Origin: Styela clava
Lineage: Eukaryota; Chordata; Ascidiacea; Stolidobranchia; Styelidae
Length of the DNA stretch: 64,000 bases
Direction: 5' to 3'
Assembly: GCF_964204865.1 (NCBI RefSeq)
Contig: NC_135259.1
Span: forward strand, 868,001-932,000
Positions within the stretch are counted from its first letter, which is position 1; every line of letters starts with the position of its first letter. The notes beneath the pieces were generated by a model, which was not told the DNA's origin, did not search any database, and saw only the letters and a program-made list of their open reading frames with translations. Position numbers and translations under genes: made by a program. This document shows positions 34,031 through 45,562 of the stretch, piece after piece.

Positions 34031-34536
34031 ATAAAAGCCTAGCCCTGAATAATAAAAAGGTTGGTTGTTGTAAACTGCTTGTCTGCGGATATCTGACTTT
34101 GGTCAGACAAAAGGTTACAAAAATACATTTTTGTTATCGTGCAGCAGGACTCTCGAATAAATAACGTCCTTGAAATATTGTAACAGAACCGATTCGCACA
34201 AAACAGATGATAGCTGTGAACTCGAAATAGTCAGTGGTGTATTTATGACTGTTGCCCACAACTTCAAGAACATACACCTTACATTTCAATAAAGCAACAT
34301 AACGCTGGTCTACTCATTAATTTTCCTTTAACCAACGGTTGTGACTTTCCCGGTTTCAAATCGACACCGCTGAGAAGCAACAAGGTGGAAGCAGATAGAA
34401 AATGCACAACTATTACATTTGCTAACTTTCTGAAGAATGGGTTGTTAATTAATACTAAAGGGAGATTTGAAGATCATCGAATGCGGACAACTAAGATTGA
34501 TAATGCCAAGCCAGTGAGGGAGAAAAAGTGTACTCG

Positions 34537-35350
34537 CTGTAAGAAATGTTTCCTCATTTTAATTATGGTCACTAGGTTGTGTTCCAGAAAAGTGTATCGT
34601 AATATATATTTTTTGCAATCATGCCAGTCTTGCGATAATCGTTCAATTTTACAAGCGTAGTACATTCGTATTCAGCTAAATGGAGTGATTATTATCCTAA
34701 ATTTGATATTAATAATTATTTCCACATAATATTCCTATGGTTAATACATGAGAAGTCCCAAATAAATATTTTATTGAGCCAACTTGGCTGTATATTCTGA
34801 CCAATAATCTGGCATCTGTATATTCTCCCGCACGCCGCTCTCTTCTTGAGGCGCAGTTCTTACCACTTCATGGCAGCTCCTGCCACGAACGAACCGCGGC
34901 AGCTCTTGCCATGGTTTTATAGCGCTATTCTGTATTCAGTAATCAGTATTAACGGTATATTCACAAACTAATGTACCAAATTCTAATTGATCACGCGGAA
35001 TTATATCTACTTAAATCCTAACCCTAACCCCAAATCCATCAAGACTGTATCCATAAGAAAAACGTTCCAACTTACCCAATATTTGTCACCCTAAGGGACA
35101 GCCCTGTCCTTACGGCCCACCTGCCGCGGTTACGGCAGCAAAATTTTACCTGCCATTGGTTTTCAATTTGCTGCCGCGGTAACGGCAGCTCGACATTGGT
35201 TTGTGGCAGCTAAAAAGTCAGTCGCCATAGGTTTGGCCGTAGCGGCCATGGTATGGAAATACCGCCATGGTTTTGCGGCAGCTGCAGACGCCATAGAATA
35301 CTTAAAACTGCACTTGCTCTTCTTTCTGTGATTTTAGTGAGCGCACCTCT
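34537..35350 (+). mobile_element. BEL-A 3' UTR fragment ending at the LTR boundary
   Basis: Bases 34541-34847 and 35317-35350 match BEL-A 3' UTR positions about 10089-10423, starting GTAAGAAATGTTTCC. The match ends at CACCTCTG, the first bases of the 3' LTR, after which the sequence is unrelated. A hAT MITE interrupts it at 34848-35316. It is a third, independent BEL-A trace in the window. Confidence 0.82.
34848..35316. mobile_element. hAT MITE 'hAT-6', GC-rich, 469 bp
   Basis: The left end GAGGCGCAGTTCTTACCACT and the complement of the right end, CAAGTGCAGTTTTAAGTATT, share GCAGTT and then TTC(T)ATGGC. The target duplication ctcttctt is perfect (34840-34847, 35317-35324) and the empty site exists in BEL-A at about 10387-10396. 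The interior is markedly GC-rich with many GGCAGC / GCCATGG / CCGCGG pieces in both orientations, so it should fold strongly. No ORF. Confidence 0.88.
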
Positions 35351-35526
35351 GTATAAGTATAAGTTTATTTCGACTCCATAATCAGCAAAACAATAAAATG
35401 AATGGTAAAAATAAATAAATAAAAACTGATTATGAAATCAGGAGAGCGAACAAAACCTTAGATAAGGTTTAAAACGTACAGAATGTATATACAGATATAA
35501 GATGGAAGGTTTTGCCAAGAAGATGT
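35351..35526. other. Unassigned sequence with AAATAAA repeats
   Basis: It begins abruptly after the truncated LTR. It contains inverted AT-rich words (acataatcag / ctgattatga) and (AATA)n, reminiscent of a retroposon tail, but I cannot classify it. Confidence 0.3.
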
Positions 35527-36591
35527 GGTAACGTACGTTACCGGTACCATATTATCGCCACTTTTTACAATCCATTTACTATTACAATCCATCCGAAGTC
35601 TATCTACTTCTGGTTATAATTTCTCTATATTGTCTCTGAACATTAGCTACCGATGGGAGGAAAAAATGCCGACGGCAGCGAGTCGCGAAATGAATTTGCT
35701 ATGGCGACACCTCACGAATATAGTGGAAATGTGGGTATGGCGATAATAGGAACTACGATCATCCTATTATCGCCACTTATGTCAAACTTTTTTTTCAATA
35801 GCTTTTCTCTTTAAATACATACCTAATCATTTGCTCTGAAATTTTCAATGATTAAAGAGTGTTGCTGCTGCTAGAAGGTTATTACTTTTATTTATTTCAA
35901 ACATTTATCGATTTATGTAGGCCCTACGAGATTTGTTTTTCACTTCAAAGTTATATATGATGATGTCATCAAAATTAAAAAATTGCGTATCGTAGCATGG
36001 TGGTTCGGCGATCTGGCGGTCAGCGAAATCGGGAGTTTTTTTTAAATGAGATTACCGTTACTGTGAAAGATTTGATAACAATTCGTTTTAATGTTTGTCC
36101 TCACATTACCGGTATTGAGCATTGCTGTTTTGTTTTTTCACGATTTTTCCGGTTCTCCCTTCTGGCGGGCCAAAATTTTTTTATCCTATTATCGCCACCC
36201 TGCGGATACAATAATTAACAACAGCACGATATTTACAAACACTTCCCATTTCAAACTTGATTCAACGTCGATCTAACACTGACTGACAAAAACTAAAATA
36301 AATAAACACTGTCGCGCTATTTTGAGCTGCTAATTAGTAATTACCGCCCTCCCAAAAAGTTGGCCGAGCGTGATATCAGCTGATTTTTACATTTTACAAA
36401 AATGTATGTTTTTATTGAAATGTTTTTACGCCACCGGGTGACAGAATATGTTAAATATTTATCACTTACGACGTCGCAATCCGAGAACAACTCATATTCA
36501 GCGCTATCTGAAAGTGCGACTGCAGCAGGGCGATTCTGAAGGCGTGTGGTGAAAATTGGCGAGTGGCGATAATAGGGTAACGTACGTTACG
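35527..36591. repeat. Unclassified TIR element(s) with GGTAACGTACGTTACC palindrome
   Basis: A perfect 16-base palindrome GGTAACGTACGTTACC (35527-35542) precedes ATTATCGCCACT. The right side has the inverted order, AGTGGCGATAATAGG then GTAACGTACGTTAC (36562-36590). The word TATTATCGCCA also occurs internally at about 35552, 35766 and 36186, and in inverse near 35738. This suggests two nested or tandem MITEs (about 35548-35750 and 35763-36575). One small ORF (35525-35746) is probably chance. The superfamily is not determined. Confidence 0.6.
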
Positions 36592-38961
36592 TGTTCACTC
36601 ACCTAAAATAATTGAAATATTTCACACACGCACCCACACAACCATATAGAAGTTATTAAGTAAAGGGAACATGAAAAATTACATACTGGTAGTTAATGAA
36701 AAATAAATAAATAAAAATTACTTGCCACACCATATTAATAAATTTATGGTGATTGCCACTGCCAAATTGATCAATTTTGTAAATGGGAGTGAACAGTAAA
36801 GATAAACTTTTATAAAAAAATATATTGTCAAGCTGATTATAGATGGAGTCAAATGCCAAAATGCCCAACCAAAGTTGCCAGAATTGGGTGCATGAAGAGG
36901 TGGGCTAGACCAGGGGTTCTCAAACTTTTGGTGTTGCGGAGCCCTTGAAAGGTTGAATATTATTCGCGGAGCCCCAAAATAAATGTTAAAATTTTACTTT
37001 CAGATTAATATTCCTGAGCAAGTTAAAAGTACTTTACTTATTTTGAATGCTGAACCCTTTTTAATAGGGTTAACACAAGTCATAGATAAATCTAAATTTC
37101 AAACATAATATACTAAAGCTGTAAATTTGACACTTGACCAACATATTGATAAATTAGGGGGCGAATCTTTTCCCTTTTGACATTGAAAGACTTAAAAGGC
37201 CGCTAATAACGTGCGCGATATCATTTTGTTACAATCGCCGATTTTTTTTCGTCAGCATGGCGTGTTTTTGAACCTTTAAACATCTTTACGCCGGTGTTTA
37301 TTCTCCCTAAATCAAAAATTTTCCTTTGGCATATACATGTATTGTTACACAATGACGACGTTAATTGCTTTTTGTTCTCGTGGGGAAGTATGAGTTTAAT
37401 GTGAAAAACATGTTACCATATTATAGTCATCGGCGATGAAAGGCTAAAAATAATAATTAATAAAGAGGTAAATCCGCAACTCAAATTTCTTAATCGAAAA
37501 ACGCCTTCTAAAATATTAAAACTGAAACTTAAAATGGAAGATCACACGTTTCGTTTTCAGCAGACTCACCTCAGATTGAAAACGCTTTTATAGACATTGT
37601 AAATCATAAAATTTGGTGTTATATTAGGTTTTCATCGTAGTAACTGCGAAATCGAAACACAGTCAATTGTGAGCGCGATCCGCGATGTACCTTTTTTCAT
37701 TCTGAAACTACCGGCAGAGCCGAATGCAATAAAATAAATTTCAATTGTTCGTATTTTGCCCAAATATTGTGATTTTTTAAACGGCGATATCTTGCTTAAA
37801 AATAATCTCAAGTGCAAAAGAACAAATCAAGTTTGACAAATCCCAAGATCGCAAAAATACGACTCCAATTTATTTATAGTTGGCAGTTTATCACATATTT
37901 CATGTTATTTTAGAATAGTATTTTCATTTTAGTAATCCTAATAGTAATCTCGAACCAAACGTGAGTAACGATGAGACACGTTAAATGCTCGCATCGGTCA
38001 TGGATTGAATATTTTACGCAACAGAAATCTCGTTATCCGTTTTTTTAATCGCGAAGAATGTTGCGCGGAAATTTCCGATTCTAATTTTGAACCACCTGCC
38101 TCTTAAGAATCCTGGCTGGGCTCCTGCTTATAAATAATGTCATTTTTTAATTCCGCCTCTTTACCATATTTCGAGGCTATATTGTTGTCAGATTTTATCA
38201 ATGCTGTTATTGCTTCTTTGAACAGTTACAAAATTTTGAGTCAGTATTTTGAAGAGTTCGCGGAGCCCTGGGGCTCCGTACGGAGCACTTTGAGAACCTA
38301 TGGGCTAAACCACTTCATTGCCCAAACTAGAGCCTATTATTGCCAAATTATAGTCCAGATTGTAATAAGTATTTAAATCTATCAGTAACTTTATAAGAAT
38401 GAGTAATTATAATTAATTAAGGTAGAAAGACAGGGTATAGGAATATGTTGGTTGCTAAGGTTATAAGGTTTTTTTTTTCCATTCTTAGATATTGACTTCT
38501 GCAAGGATAGAGGAATTAGGAATAAAGGAATTAGTATTGTTATTTCACAGGATCATTTCTTCATTTAATTATTGTGGCGTAATAGATGTCAATTCAAGTT
38601 TATCCTGGATAAGACATCAGCCTGCGAATTTTGTTGTTGTAGACACCATTTATATTCAATAAACTAGCCATTGTATTGATCATCACGGAACGACCTGAAA
38701 AACAGATAATAAATCTGCGAGTAGGATATTCAAAGGTTACATATTTGGAAACAGCACTACCCTACACTTTTGTTTAGAATTAATTATTATTTCGAGTAGA
38801 TATTGATTATTAGTTATCTATCTTTAATAAAACGCTAGTTCAAAGACCAGAGTTGAAATATGGTTGGGACACAGGGTGAATTCCTCGCAAACCATGCAGA
38901 AACTCTCAAACCACCCTGACCATTCGTATGTTGGCCTTCACATTAACTTCACAGCAGAACG
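36592..38961. other. Duplicated flank upstream of BEL-A copy 2
   Basis: Corresponds to 2554-3531, but with a 1.4-kb hAT insertion (36911-38302) and a ~45-base local difference near 36680. Only single copies of the 46-bp repeat are present. No gene recognised. Confidence 0.6.
36911..38302. mobile_element. hAT element 'hAT-7' (CAGGGGTTCTCAAAC), 1,392 bp
   Basis: The left end CAGGGGTTCTCAAACTTTTG and the complement of the right end, CATAGGTTCTCAAAGTGCTC, are inverted. GCGGAGCCC occurs near both ends. The 8-bp duplications ggctagac (36903-36910) and ggctaaac (38303-38310) flank it. Copy 1 of the flank has one uninterrupted ggctagac at about 2829-2836. No transposase frame was recognised in the interior, only short ORFs. 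Confidence 0.9.
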
Positions 38962-39258
38962 TGTTTCTAAGCCCCGGAATTTGTCAATTTGTAAGTCGTA
39001 TTTTTCATGTTTGTTTTATTTATTTAGCTAATATTTGGAGTGATGATCATAAATTAGATTAAATTGTGTGTAATTACTGGAATAAACTGACTCATCGATG
39101 TTCATTAATACTGCGATAATGCAATAAGTCAAAGCAACAAATGTTGGATGAACAATTTGGGATCGGGCTTTTTAAGTATTTCTGGTGTTACTAGCACATT
39201 GGATCACACGATATCACTCCACATCATAGTTAGGTGATAGCACCGCTTATTACCTACA
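38962..39258 (+). repeat. 5' LTR of BEL-A copy 2
   Basis: 297 bp, one base shorter than the other LTRs (gcaataagtc for gcaataaagtc near 39121). Its first 45 bases match the 3' LTRs better than the 5' LTR of copy 1 does. Confidence 0.9.
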
Positions 39259-39316
39259 TATTGGATTTAATCTAAATTTGACGTGTGCAACACTAACTGA
39301 ACTAAACTATTAGACT

Positions 39317-41347
39317 ATGGCATCTACAAATGATGAACCTACACAAGCATTCAAGCAGCAATGTGAAGTACATTCTCAAAATGTGGCAGATCTATGTCAC
39401 GAACTGTCAACACTTCTATCCGATATTAAGAACAATGTACTTGTCGTAAAAGTCGAAGAAAATTTGGACATTGCATTAAATTCATGGCAAACATTGCAAA
39501 AATATATTTCTCCTGGAACTGATGGTGCATCTGTCCCGGTTGCATAAGAAGAAATTGAAACGGCTAAATTACAACTGGCAAGGGCTGAAGAGACTCAAAG
39601 GCTGTGGGACATAAAATACCAGAGATATTTAGAGTCTTGTGTGACATCAAGTCGAAGTAAATCACACAAAAGTAAAAAATCTCGTCACTCTCATCAATCT
39701 CTTTCATCAATGTCATCTGTTTCAAGTCTAGCAAAGGCACGTTTAATTGAACTAGCAGCTGCTGAAAAAGTTGAGCAAGCACAAGCACAGTTGGCTCAAT
39801 CTAGACTACAAGCAGAATTCAATCAACGTCAAGCTGAATTGCAACTCGAAATATCCTTGAGAAATGCCCAGCTACAAATGGAAAAAGCTCAAGTAATAGC
39901 TACAGCAAGTAGTGTCCGATCTTCAAGGCATAGCTTCCGCCATTCGCAAACTACTAGCATCTCACCACCACCTGTGTTACAAATCAGAGACTACGCTGTG
40001 GATTCTATCCCTGTTACATCACAAAGTGTTTTGATGCACCCTGTGTCTAACTGTGTTACCACTGCTGACATACCAACCCATATTACCACTCGCCCGAGTG
40101 AACCAATGTTGTCTATGGGCCCGGCAATTGCAACAAGTTCTGGTCATTTGCATTCCCATCAACCCATGTTCTCTAGCTCTCCAGCTTCCCCTGCGAAACT
40201 GGCAGACAATGGCTTTCTTCAAAGCACTAGCGGAATGCAAATATACACAAGCTCAGCAGCTATCACAGTCAGTCACAGCTAAATCCACTCACAAGAAATT
40301 TTTATCCACAAGTTGGTATGTCTGTGAACACAAGAGCACCTGAACTATTGCAAAGCCATTCCACCAGGCCTGTGATGTCAACACTACCACGGCAAGGTTT
40401 GATGCCATCATATGAATTTCCTTCGTACAACATAAACCGTCCAGCTACTAATGTTCAACCAAGGAACGCAGCTAGCAAGGATGATTTATTTGCACTTATG
40501 CAAACAGTGCGTCAAGGGTTCACTTTGCCTAAGCTAGATCCAATTACATTTGATGGTAACCCTGAGTATTATCATTCATTCATCCAAGGCTTCGAAAACA
40601 TGATTGATAGACATCCATATCCGCCTGATGTGAAGTTAGCACAGCTCATTCAAATGTGTAAAGGAAGGGCGAAAGACGCAATCAAGCATCTGGTTGTGAT
40701 AGCACCTGCAGCAGAAGGTATGGCAAGAAAGACTTTGGAATTCAGATTCGGAAATCAAACTTTGGTGATTGAAGCAATTATAAAGCAGCTCACTGCTGGT
40801 CCTCAGCTAAAGGCTAACGATGCTGAAGCGCTTTATGACCTTGCTGTGAAGATGAGAAATTGTTATACTTTCTCATTGGAAGAAGGAACACATTCTTGAT
40901 GCACAATCGTATCTGCGAGACATCTTTGATCGATTGCCATATCATGTACAAATGGACTATCTCAGAGATGAATCATGGAAAAATGGTCCTATTCCATCCT
41001 ACATGCATTTACTAGAATATGTTGAAAGAAGAGCTCACCTGAGCAACACATTTTATGGTCGATTCATGGCCGAACGCTATGTCAAAAGTAGGCAGCAGGT
41101 TAACCCTAGACCTCGCTCAGCTAAGACATACACAACCACAAGTTCTACAATTGCAACTACAAGGGAAAAGAAAAGTGACAACAAATTCACCAAGAACACT
41201 CAAATTCAATGTCTATGTTGTGGTGATTCACACTTTCTGTATCACTGCACGAAGTTCAAAGATAAAGATACCAAAGAGAGACTTTTAGAGACTTCGTTCG
41301 AGAATACAAGGCATGCTTCAACTGTTTGCGTGCAGGACACAACGTAA
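39317..41347 (+). pseudogene. gag: BEL-A gag-like region, broken (copy 2)
   Basis: The same layout and main stops as copy 1: in-frame TAA at 39545-39547, frame change near 40280 and knuckle-like CLCCGDSHFLYHC near 41205-41250. Without copy 1's small insertions, the central Gag core stays open for 193 codons (40318-40899). It is broken near 40895 and again near 41300. Confidence 0.85.
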
Positions 41348-42470
41348 AGGATTGCAAGTTAACAACTGTGGAAAGAAACACCACACACTTCTTCATGATG
41401 ACACCCTGTCTTCTCAGAAACCTGTTAATTCTAATGCAAAATCCAGTGGCTCAAATGGGCCCAGTGTGAGTAATGTGCATGCAAATTTTATTTCACCTAA
41501 TATAGAAAATTATCCTGTGCGACTTATGGTTGTACCAGTCAAGGTTTCTGCTAATGATTCTGATTGTTATTCATTTACATATGCTTTCCTTGATTATGGC
41601 TCGTCACGTTCATTTTGCACCACTGATCTTGCTAAGAGCTTAGGCCTTCAAGGTGAAACTGAGGGGTGTACTATTCACACTGCCAGTGGTTCAAAGCCCC
41701 ACTCAGGAAAGAGAGTATCTTTCACTATTACTGGTATTAACGAGCCTAACGAAATATGTATAAATAATATTTTGACTTTGGATGGTATTCCTGATTTGCA
41801 TGACTCTATCCCACATCAGGAAATAGTGGAACAGTATCCACACTTGCATGGTTTATCTTTCCCCGAAGTAAATGGCACCATTAAAGTGCTGATAGGTTCT
41901 GATGTATTGGGACAATTTCCCATCTCAGACACATGTGTTGGTGAACAAGGCTCACCAACTGCTTACCATACAATGTTAGGTTGGGCTCTAGCAGGTCCTG
42001 ACAAAAATGCTCAAATTTCAAATTGTGTCGATGTCAATTTTTTGAAAGCAGGTTATAGTTATGCAAATTCTATTGAGGAAAGTACTAATTTATCTATGTG
42101 TCATATTTGTGGTCATGATTTTGTTGATTTATATGCTGATCCATGTACTACAGAGTTTTCTGTCGATGACAAGAAAGCATTGAGCATTATGGCAGATACA
42201 GTGAAAATGGTAAATGGTAGGTATCAAATTGCCTTACCCCGGGTATCTGATAATGTAACCCTTCCTAATAATCGTTTTATAGCTGAAAAGAGGCTAGTAT
42301 ATCTCAAGCGAAAATTCCTGAAAGACCCAAATCTTTTCCAAAAATACAAAGATAAAATACACGAATACACCAGAATGGTTATGCAGAATACTTACCCATA
42401 CATGAATTGCCACACAGTAACAGAACATCATATTTCCAACATCACTATACTGGCCAAAAATTTCGGGTAG
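41313..42470 (+). CDS. pol: BEL-A aspartic protease and RT-leader region (copy 2)
   Basis: A 385-codon frame identical to copy 1 except for a couple of substitutions. It has the same FLDYGSS active-site loop with tyrosine where serine or threonine is expected, the same LIGSDVLG and MLGWALAGP blocks, and the same frame stop just before RT. Confidence 0.85.
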   Translation: MLQLFACRTQRKGLQVNNCGKKHHTLLHDDTLSSQKPVNSNAKSSGSNGPSVSNVHANFISPNIENYPVRLMVVPVKVSANDSDCYSFTYAFLDYGSSRSFCTTDLAKSLGLQGETEGCTIHTASGSKPHSGKRVSFTITGINEPNEICINNILTLDGIPDLHDSIPHQEIVEQYPHLHGLSFPEVNGTIKVLIGSDVLGQFPISDTCVGEQGSPTAYHTMLGWALAGPDKNAQISNCVDVNFLKAGYSYANSIEESTNLSMCHICGHDFVDLYADPCTTEFSVDDKKALSIMADTVKMVNGRYQIALPRVSDNVTLPNNRFIAEKRLVYLKRKFLKDPNLFQKYKDKIHEYTRMVMQNTYPYMNCHTVTEHHISNITILAKNFG

Positions 42471-43120
42471 TATTTGATTGTTCAGCCGAGTTTCAAGGCA
42501 CTTGTTTGAATAACAACTTGTTATCAGGTCCTTTCAATACTAATACATTGGTTGGTGTTCTCTTGCGTTTCCGACAGGAACCCGTTGCGGTAAATTGTGA
42601 CATCCCTCAAATGTTTCATAGAATTCGGGTAAATCCACCTGATTGCGATTCCATGCGATTTCTATGGTGGCCCAATGATGATTTATCCCGAGACCCTGTT
42701 GAGCTAAAAATGTTGAGTCATATATTTGGTTGTAAGAGTTCTCCATCTGTTGCTACATTTGCGCTACGAAAGGTAGCTGATGATAATTTATCCAATGCTG
42801 ACTCTGTCACTATTGAAACTGTTAATCGTAATTTTTTCGTGGATGATTGTTTGAAAAGTTTGCCTACTGCTGACCAAACCGTCAGTTTGATATCTCAACT
42901 ACGTAAGCTATTAGATACATGTGGTTTTCATCTTGCTAAGTTCATAAGCAATGACCAAGCTGTTTTAGATTCTATACCCGATGAAGATAAAGCCCCATCT
43001 ATGGAAGATTTTGACATTCAAGGTGATTCCTCAAATAAGACACTCGGTGTGCATTGGCGCATTGATGCTGACAAATTCGTAATACGTATAAATGTAGAGC
43101 CTCGTCCTCTAACACGGTGA
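42407..43120 (+). pseudogene. pol: BEL-A reverse transcriptase, first repeat, truncated (copy 2)
   Basis: 237 codons with the same RT motifs as copy 1 (VNCDIPQMF, FFVDD). A TGG-to-TGA change at 43118-43120 ends the frame just after RPLTR. The same stop is present in the two following repeats, so it predates the triplication. Confidence 0.88.
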
Positions 43121-43409
43121 GGTATTTTGTCAATGGTTAGTCAAGTATTTGACCCATTGGGATTTGTCCAGCCATTTATCTTGCCCGCAAAACCTATTCT
43201 TCGCGAGTTGTGCGATAAAGGTTATTGCTGGGATGATAACATTTCTGGCCCACCTAGAGAAAGTTGAGAAAATTGGATCGCTTCATTATCAAACCTAAAT
43301 TATTTGTCTATTCCTCGTTGTTTCAAGCCAGCTGACTTCACACCCACTGAGGTACAGTTGCATTTGTTTCCGACAGGAACCCGTTGCGGTAAATTGTGAC
43401 ATCCCTCAA

Positions 43410-43919
43410 ATGTTTCATAGAATTCGGGTAAATCCACCTGATTGCGATTCCATGCGATTTCTATGGTGGCCCAATGATGATTTATCCCGAGACCCTGTTG
43501 AGCTAAAAATGTTGAGTCATATATTTGGTTGTAAGAGTTCTCCATCTGTTGCTACATTTGCGCTACGAAAGGTAGCTGATGATAATTTATCCAATGCTGA
43601 CTCTGTCACTATTGAAACTGTTAATCGTAATTTTTTCGTGGATGATTGTTTGAAAAGTTTGCCTACTGCTGACCAAACCGTCAGTTTGATATCTCAACTA
43701 CGTAAGCTATTAGATACATGTGGTTTTCATCTTGCTAAGTTCATAAGCAATGACCAAGCTGTTTTAGATTCTATACCCGATGAAGATAAAGCCCCATCTA
43801 TGGAAGATTTTGACATTCAAGGTGATTCCTCAAATAAGACACTCGGTGTGCATTGGCGCATTGATGCTGACAAATTCGTAATACGTATAAATGTAGAGCC
43901 TCGTCCTCTAACACGGTGA
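43410..43919 (+). pseudogene. pol: BEL-A RT, second tandem repeat
   Basis: A 169-codon frame from MFHRIRVNPPD to RPLTR, ending at the same TGA as the first repeat. It lacks the N-terminal RT motifs. Confidence 0.85.
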
Positions 43920-44208
43920 GGTATTTTGTCAATGGTTTGTCAAGTATTTGACCCATTGGGATTTGTCCAGCCATTTATCTTGCCCGCAAAACCTATTCTT
44001 CGCGAGTTGTGCGATAAAGGTTATTGCTGGGATGATAACATTTCTGGCCCACCTAGAGAAAGTTGAGAAAATTGGATCGCTTCATTATCAAACCTAAATT
44101 ATTTGTCTATTCCTCGTTGTTTCAAGCCAGCTGACTTCACACCCACTGAGGTACAGTTGCATTTGTTTCCGACAGGAACCCGTTGCGGTAAATTGTGACA
44201 TCCCTCAA

Positions 44209-44718
44209 ATGTTTCATAGAATTCGGGTAAATCCACCTGATTGCGATTCCATGCGATTTCTATGGTGGCCCAATGATGATTTATCCCGAGACCCTGTTGA
44301 GCTAAAAATGTTGAGTCATATATTTGGTTGTAAGAGTTCTCCATCTGTTGCTACATTTGCGCTACGAAAGGTAGCTGATGATAATTTATCCAATGCTGAC
44401 TCTGTCACTATTGAAACTGTTAATCGTAATTTTTTCGTGGATGATTGTTTGAAAAGTTTGCCTACTGCTGACCAAACCGTCAGTTTGATATCTCAACTAC
44501 GTAAGCTATTAGATACATGTGGTTTTCATCTTGCTAAGTTCATAAGCAATGACCAAGCTGTTTTAGATTCTATACCCGATGAAGATAAAGCCCCATCTAT
44601 GGAAGATTTTGACATTCAAGGTGATTCCTCAAATAAGACACTCGGTGTGCATTGGCGCATTGATGCTGACAAATTCGTAATACGTATAAATGTAGAGCCT
44701 CGTCCTCTAACACGGTGA
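44209..44718 (+). pseudogene. pol: BEL-A RT, third tandem repeat
   Basis: A 169-codon frame with the same translation as the second repeat. It is followed by the connection sequence and then the single RNase H. Confidence 0.85.
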
Positions 44719-44901
44719 GGTATTTTGTCAATGGTTAGTCAAGTATTTGACTCATTGGGATTTGTCCAGCCATTTATCTTGCCCGCAAAACCTATTCTTC
44801 GCGAGTTGTGCGATAAAGGTTATTGCTGGGATGATAACATTTCTGGCCCACCTAGAGAAAGTTGAGAAAATTGGATCGCTTCATTATCAAACCTAAATTA
44901 T

Positions 44902-45562
44902 TTGTCTATTCCTCGTTGTTTCAAGCCAGCTGACTTCACACCCACTGAGGTACAGTTGCATTTGTACTGTGACGCTAGCAGAGTTGGTTATGGTTGTTCG
45001 AGTTATTTGCGTATGATTGATGCAGCAAATAACATTCATGTTGTTTTTGTGAGAGGCGTTTCCCGTGTCACCCCCAAGCAACCTATTACTATACCACGTC
45101 TCGAAGTGGTATCTGCAGTTGCTGCTGCAGAGTTGGCCAGATCTATTGTTAAAGAGTTAGATTATAAAATTGATAAAGTTCTGTACTGGACAGACTCGAC
45201 TTCAGTGCTTCAGTTTTTGAACAACCGTGCTGAAAGTTTCCAAGTCTAGTCTTTGGTTTGATGGCCCAGAGTTTTTGTGCAAGGATGAGTCCTTTTGGCC
45301 CGCTCGCCCTTGTAATGTTCCAATTTCAGGTGTTAATTGTCCAATTGCATCTGAGTTTAGAGGCAACTATTTATCTACTGATTGTGAATATGAATCTCCA
45401 TTCCCCCCATTTTTCATTAGATATTCCAAGTTTGAAAAACTACAGCGTGCTATGGTTTGGTTGATGCGTTTTCAAGGATACATGAGATGGAAGTATCTTA
45501 AATGTGACCGAGTTCCTGCATCTCGATTCATTTCTGTAGAGGAACTGAGAAATGCTAGTTGA
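44902..45562 (+). CDS. pol: BEL-A RNase H and connection, with internal deletion (copy 2)
   Basis: As in copy 1: frame 44902-45249 with YCDASRVGYG (copy 1 has FCDAS), IPRLEVVSA and WTDSTSVLQF, then frame 45227-45562 with SLWFDGPEFL. The same missing segment near 45247 is shared with copy 1. Confidence 0.8.

Larger units (their letters stand above)
27220..34480. repeat. Older, diverged and longer version of the 6-kb unit
   Basis: It follows the same order as units A-D (TTTGAAGATCA repeat, M3, hAT-3 MITE, LTR-like repeat, minus-strand BEL-C, LTR-like repeat, TTTGAAGATCA repeat), but with frequent substitutions and indels. It keeps ~1.45 kb of BEL-C pol that the other units have lost and carries two hAT insertions (28387-29214, 30228-31039) absent from them. 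It therefore shows the ancestral structure of the array unit. Confidence 0.8.
42569..44965 (+). repeat. Tandem triplication, 799-bp unit, within BEL-A copy 2 pol
   Basis: Three head-to-tail copies (about 42569-43367, 43368-44166, 44167-44965) cover the RT core to the start of RNase H. Each junction joins the RNase H word cagttgcatttgt to the RT word ttccgacaggaacccg. The original sites share TTGC-TTT microhomology (ttgcatttgt versus ttgcgtttcc). Copies differ only at a few bases, such as ggttTgtcaag in the second and gacTcattggg in the third. Copy 1 has a single unit. Confidence 0.93.
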
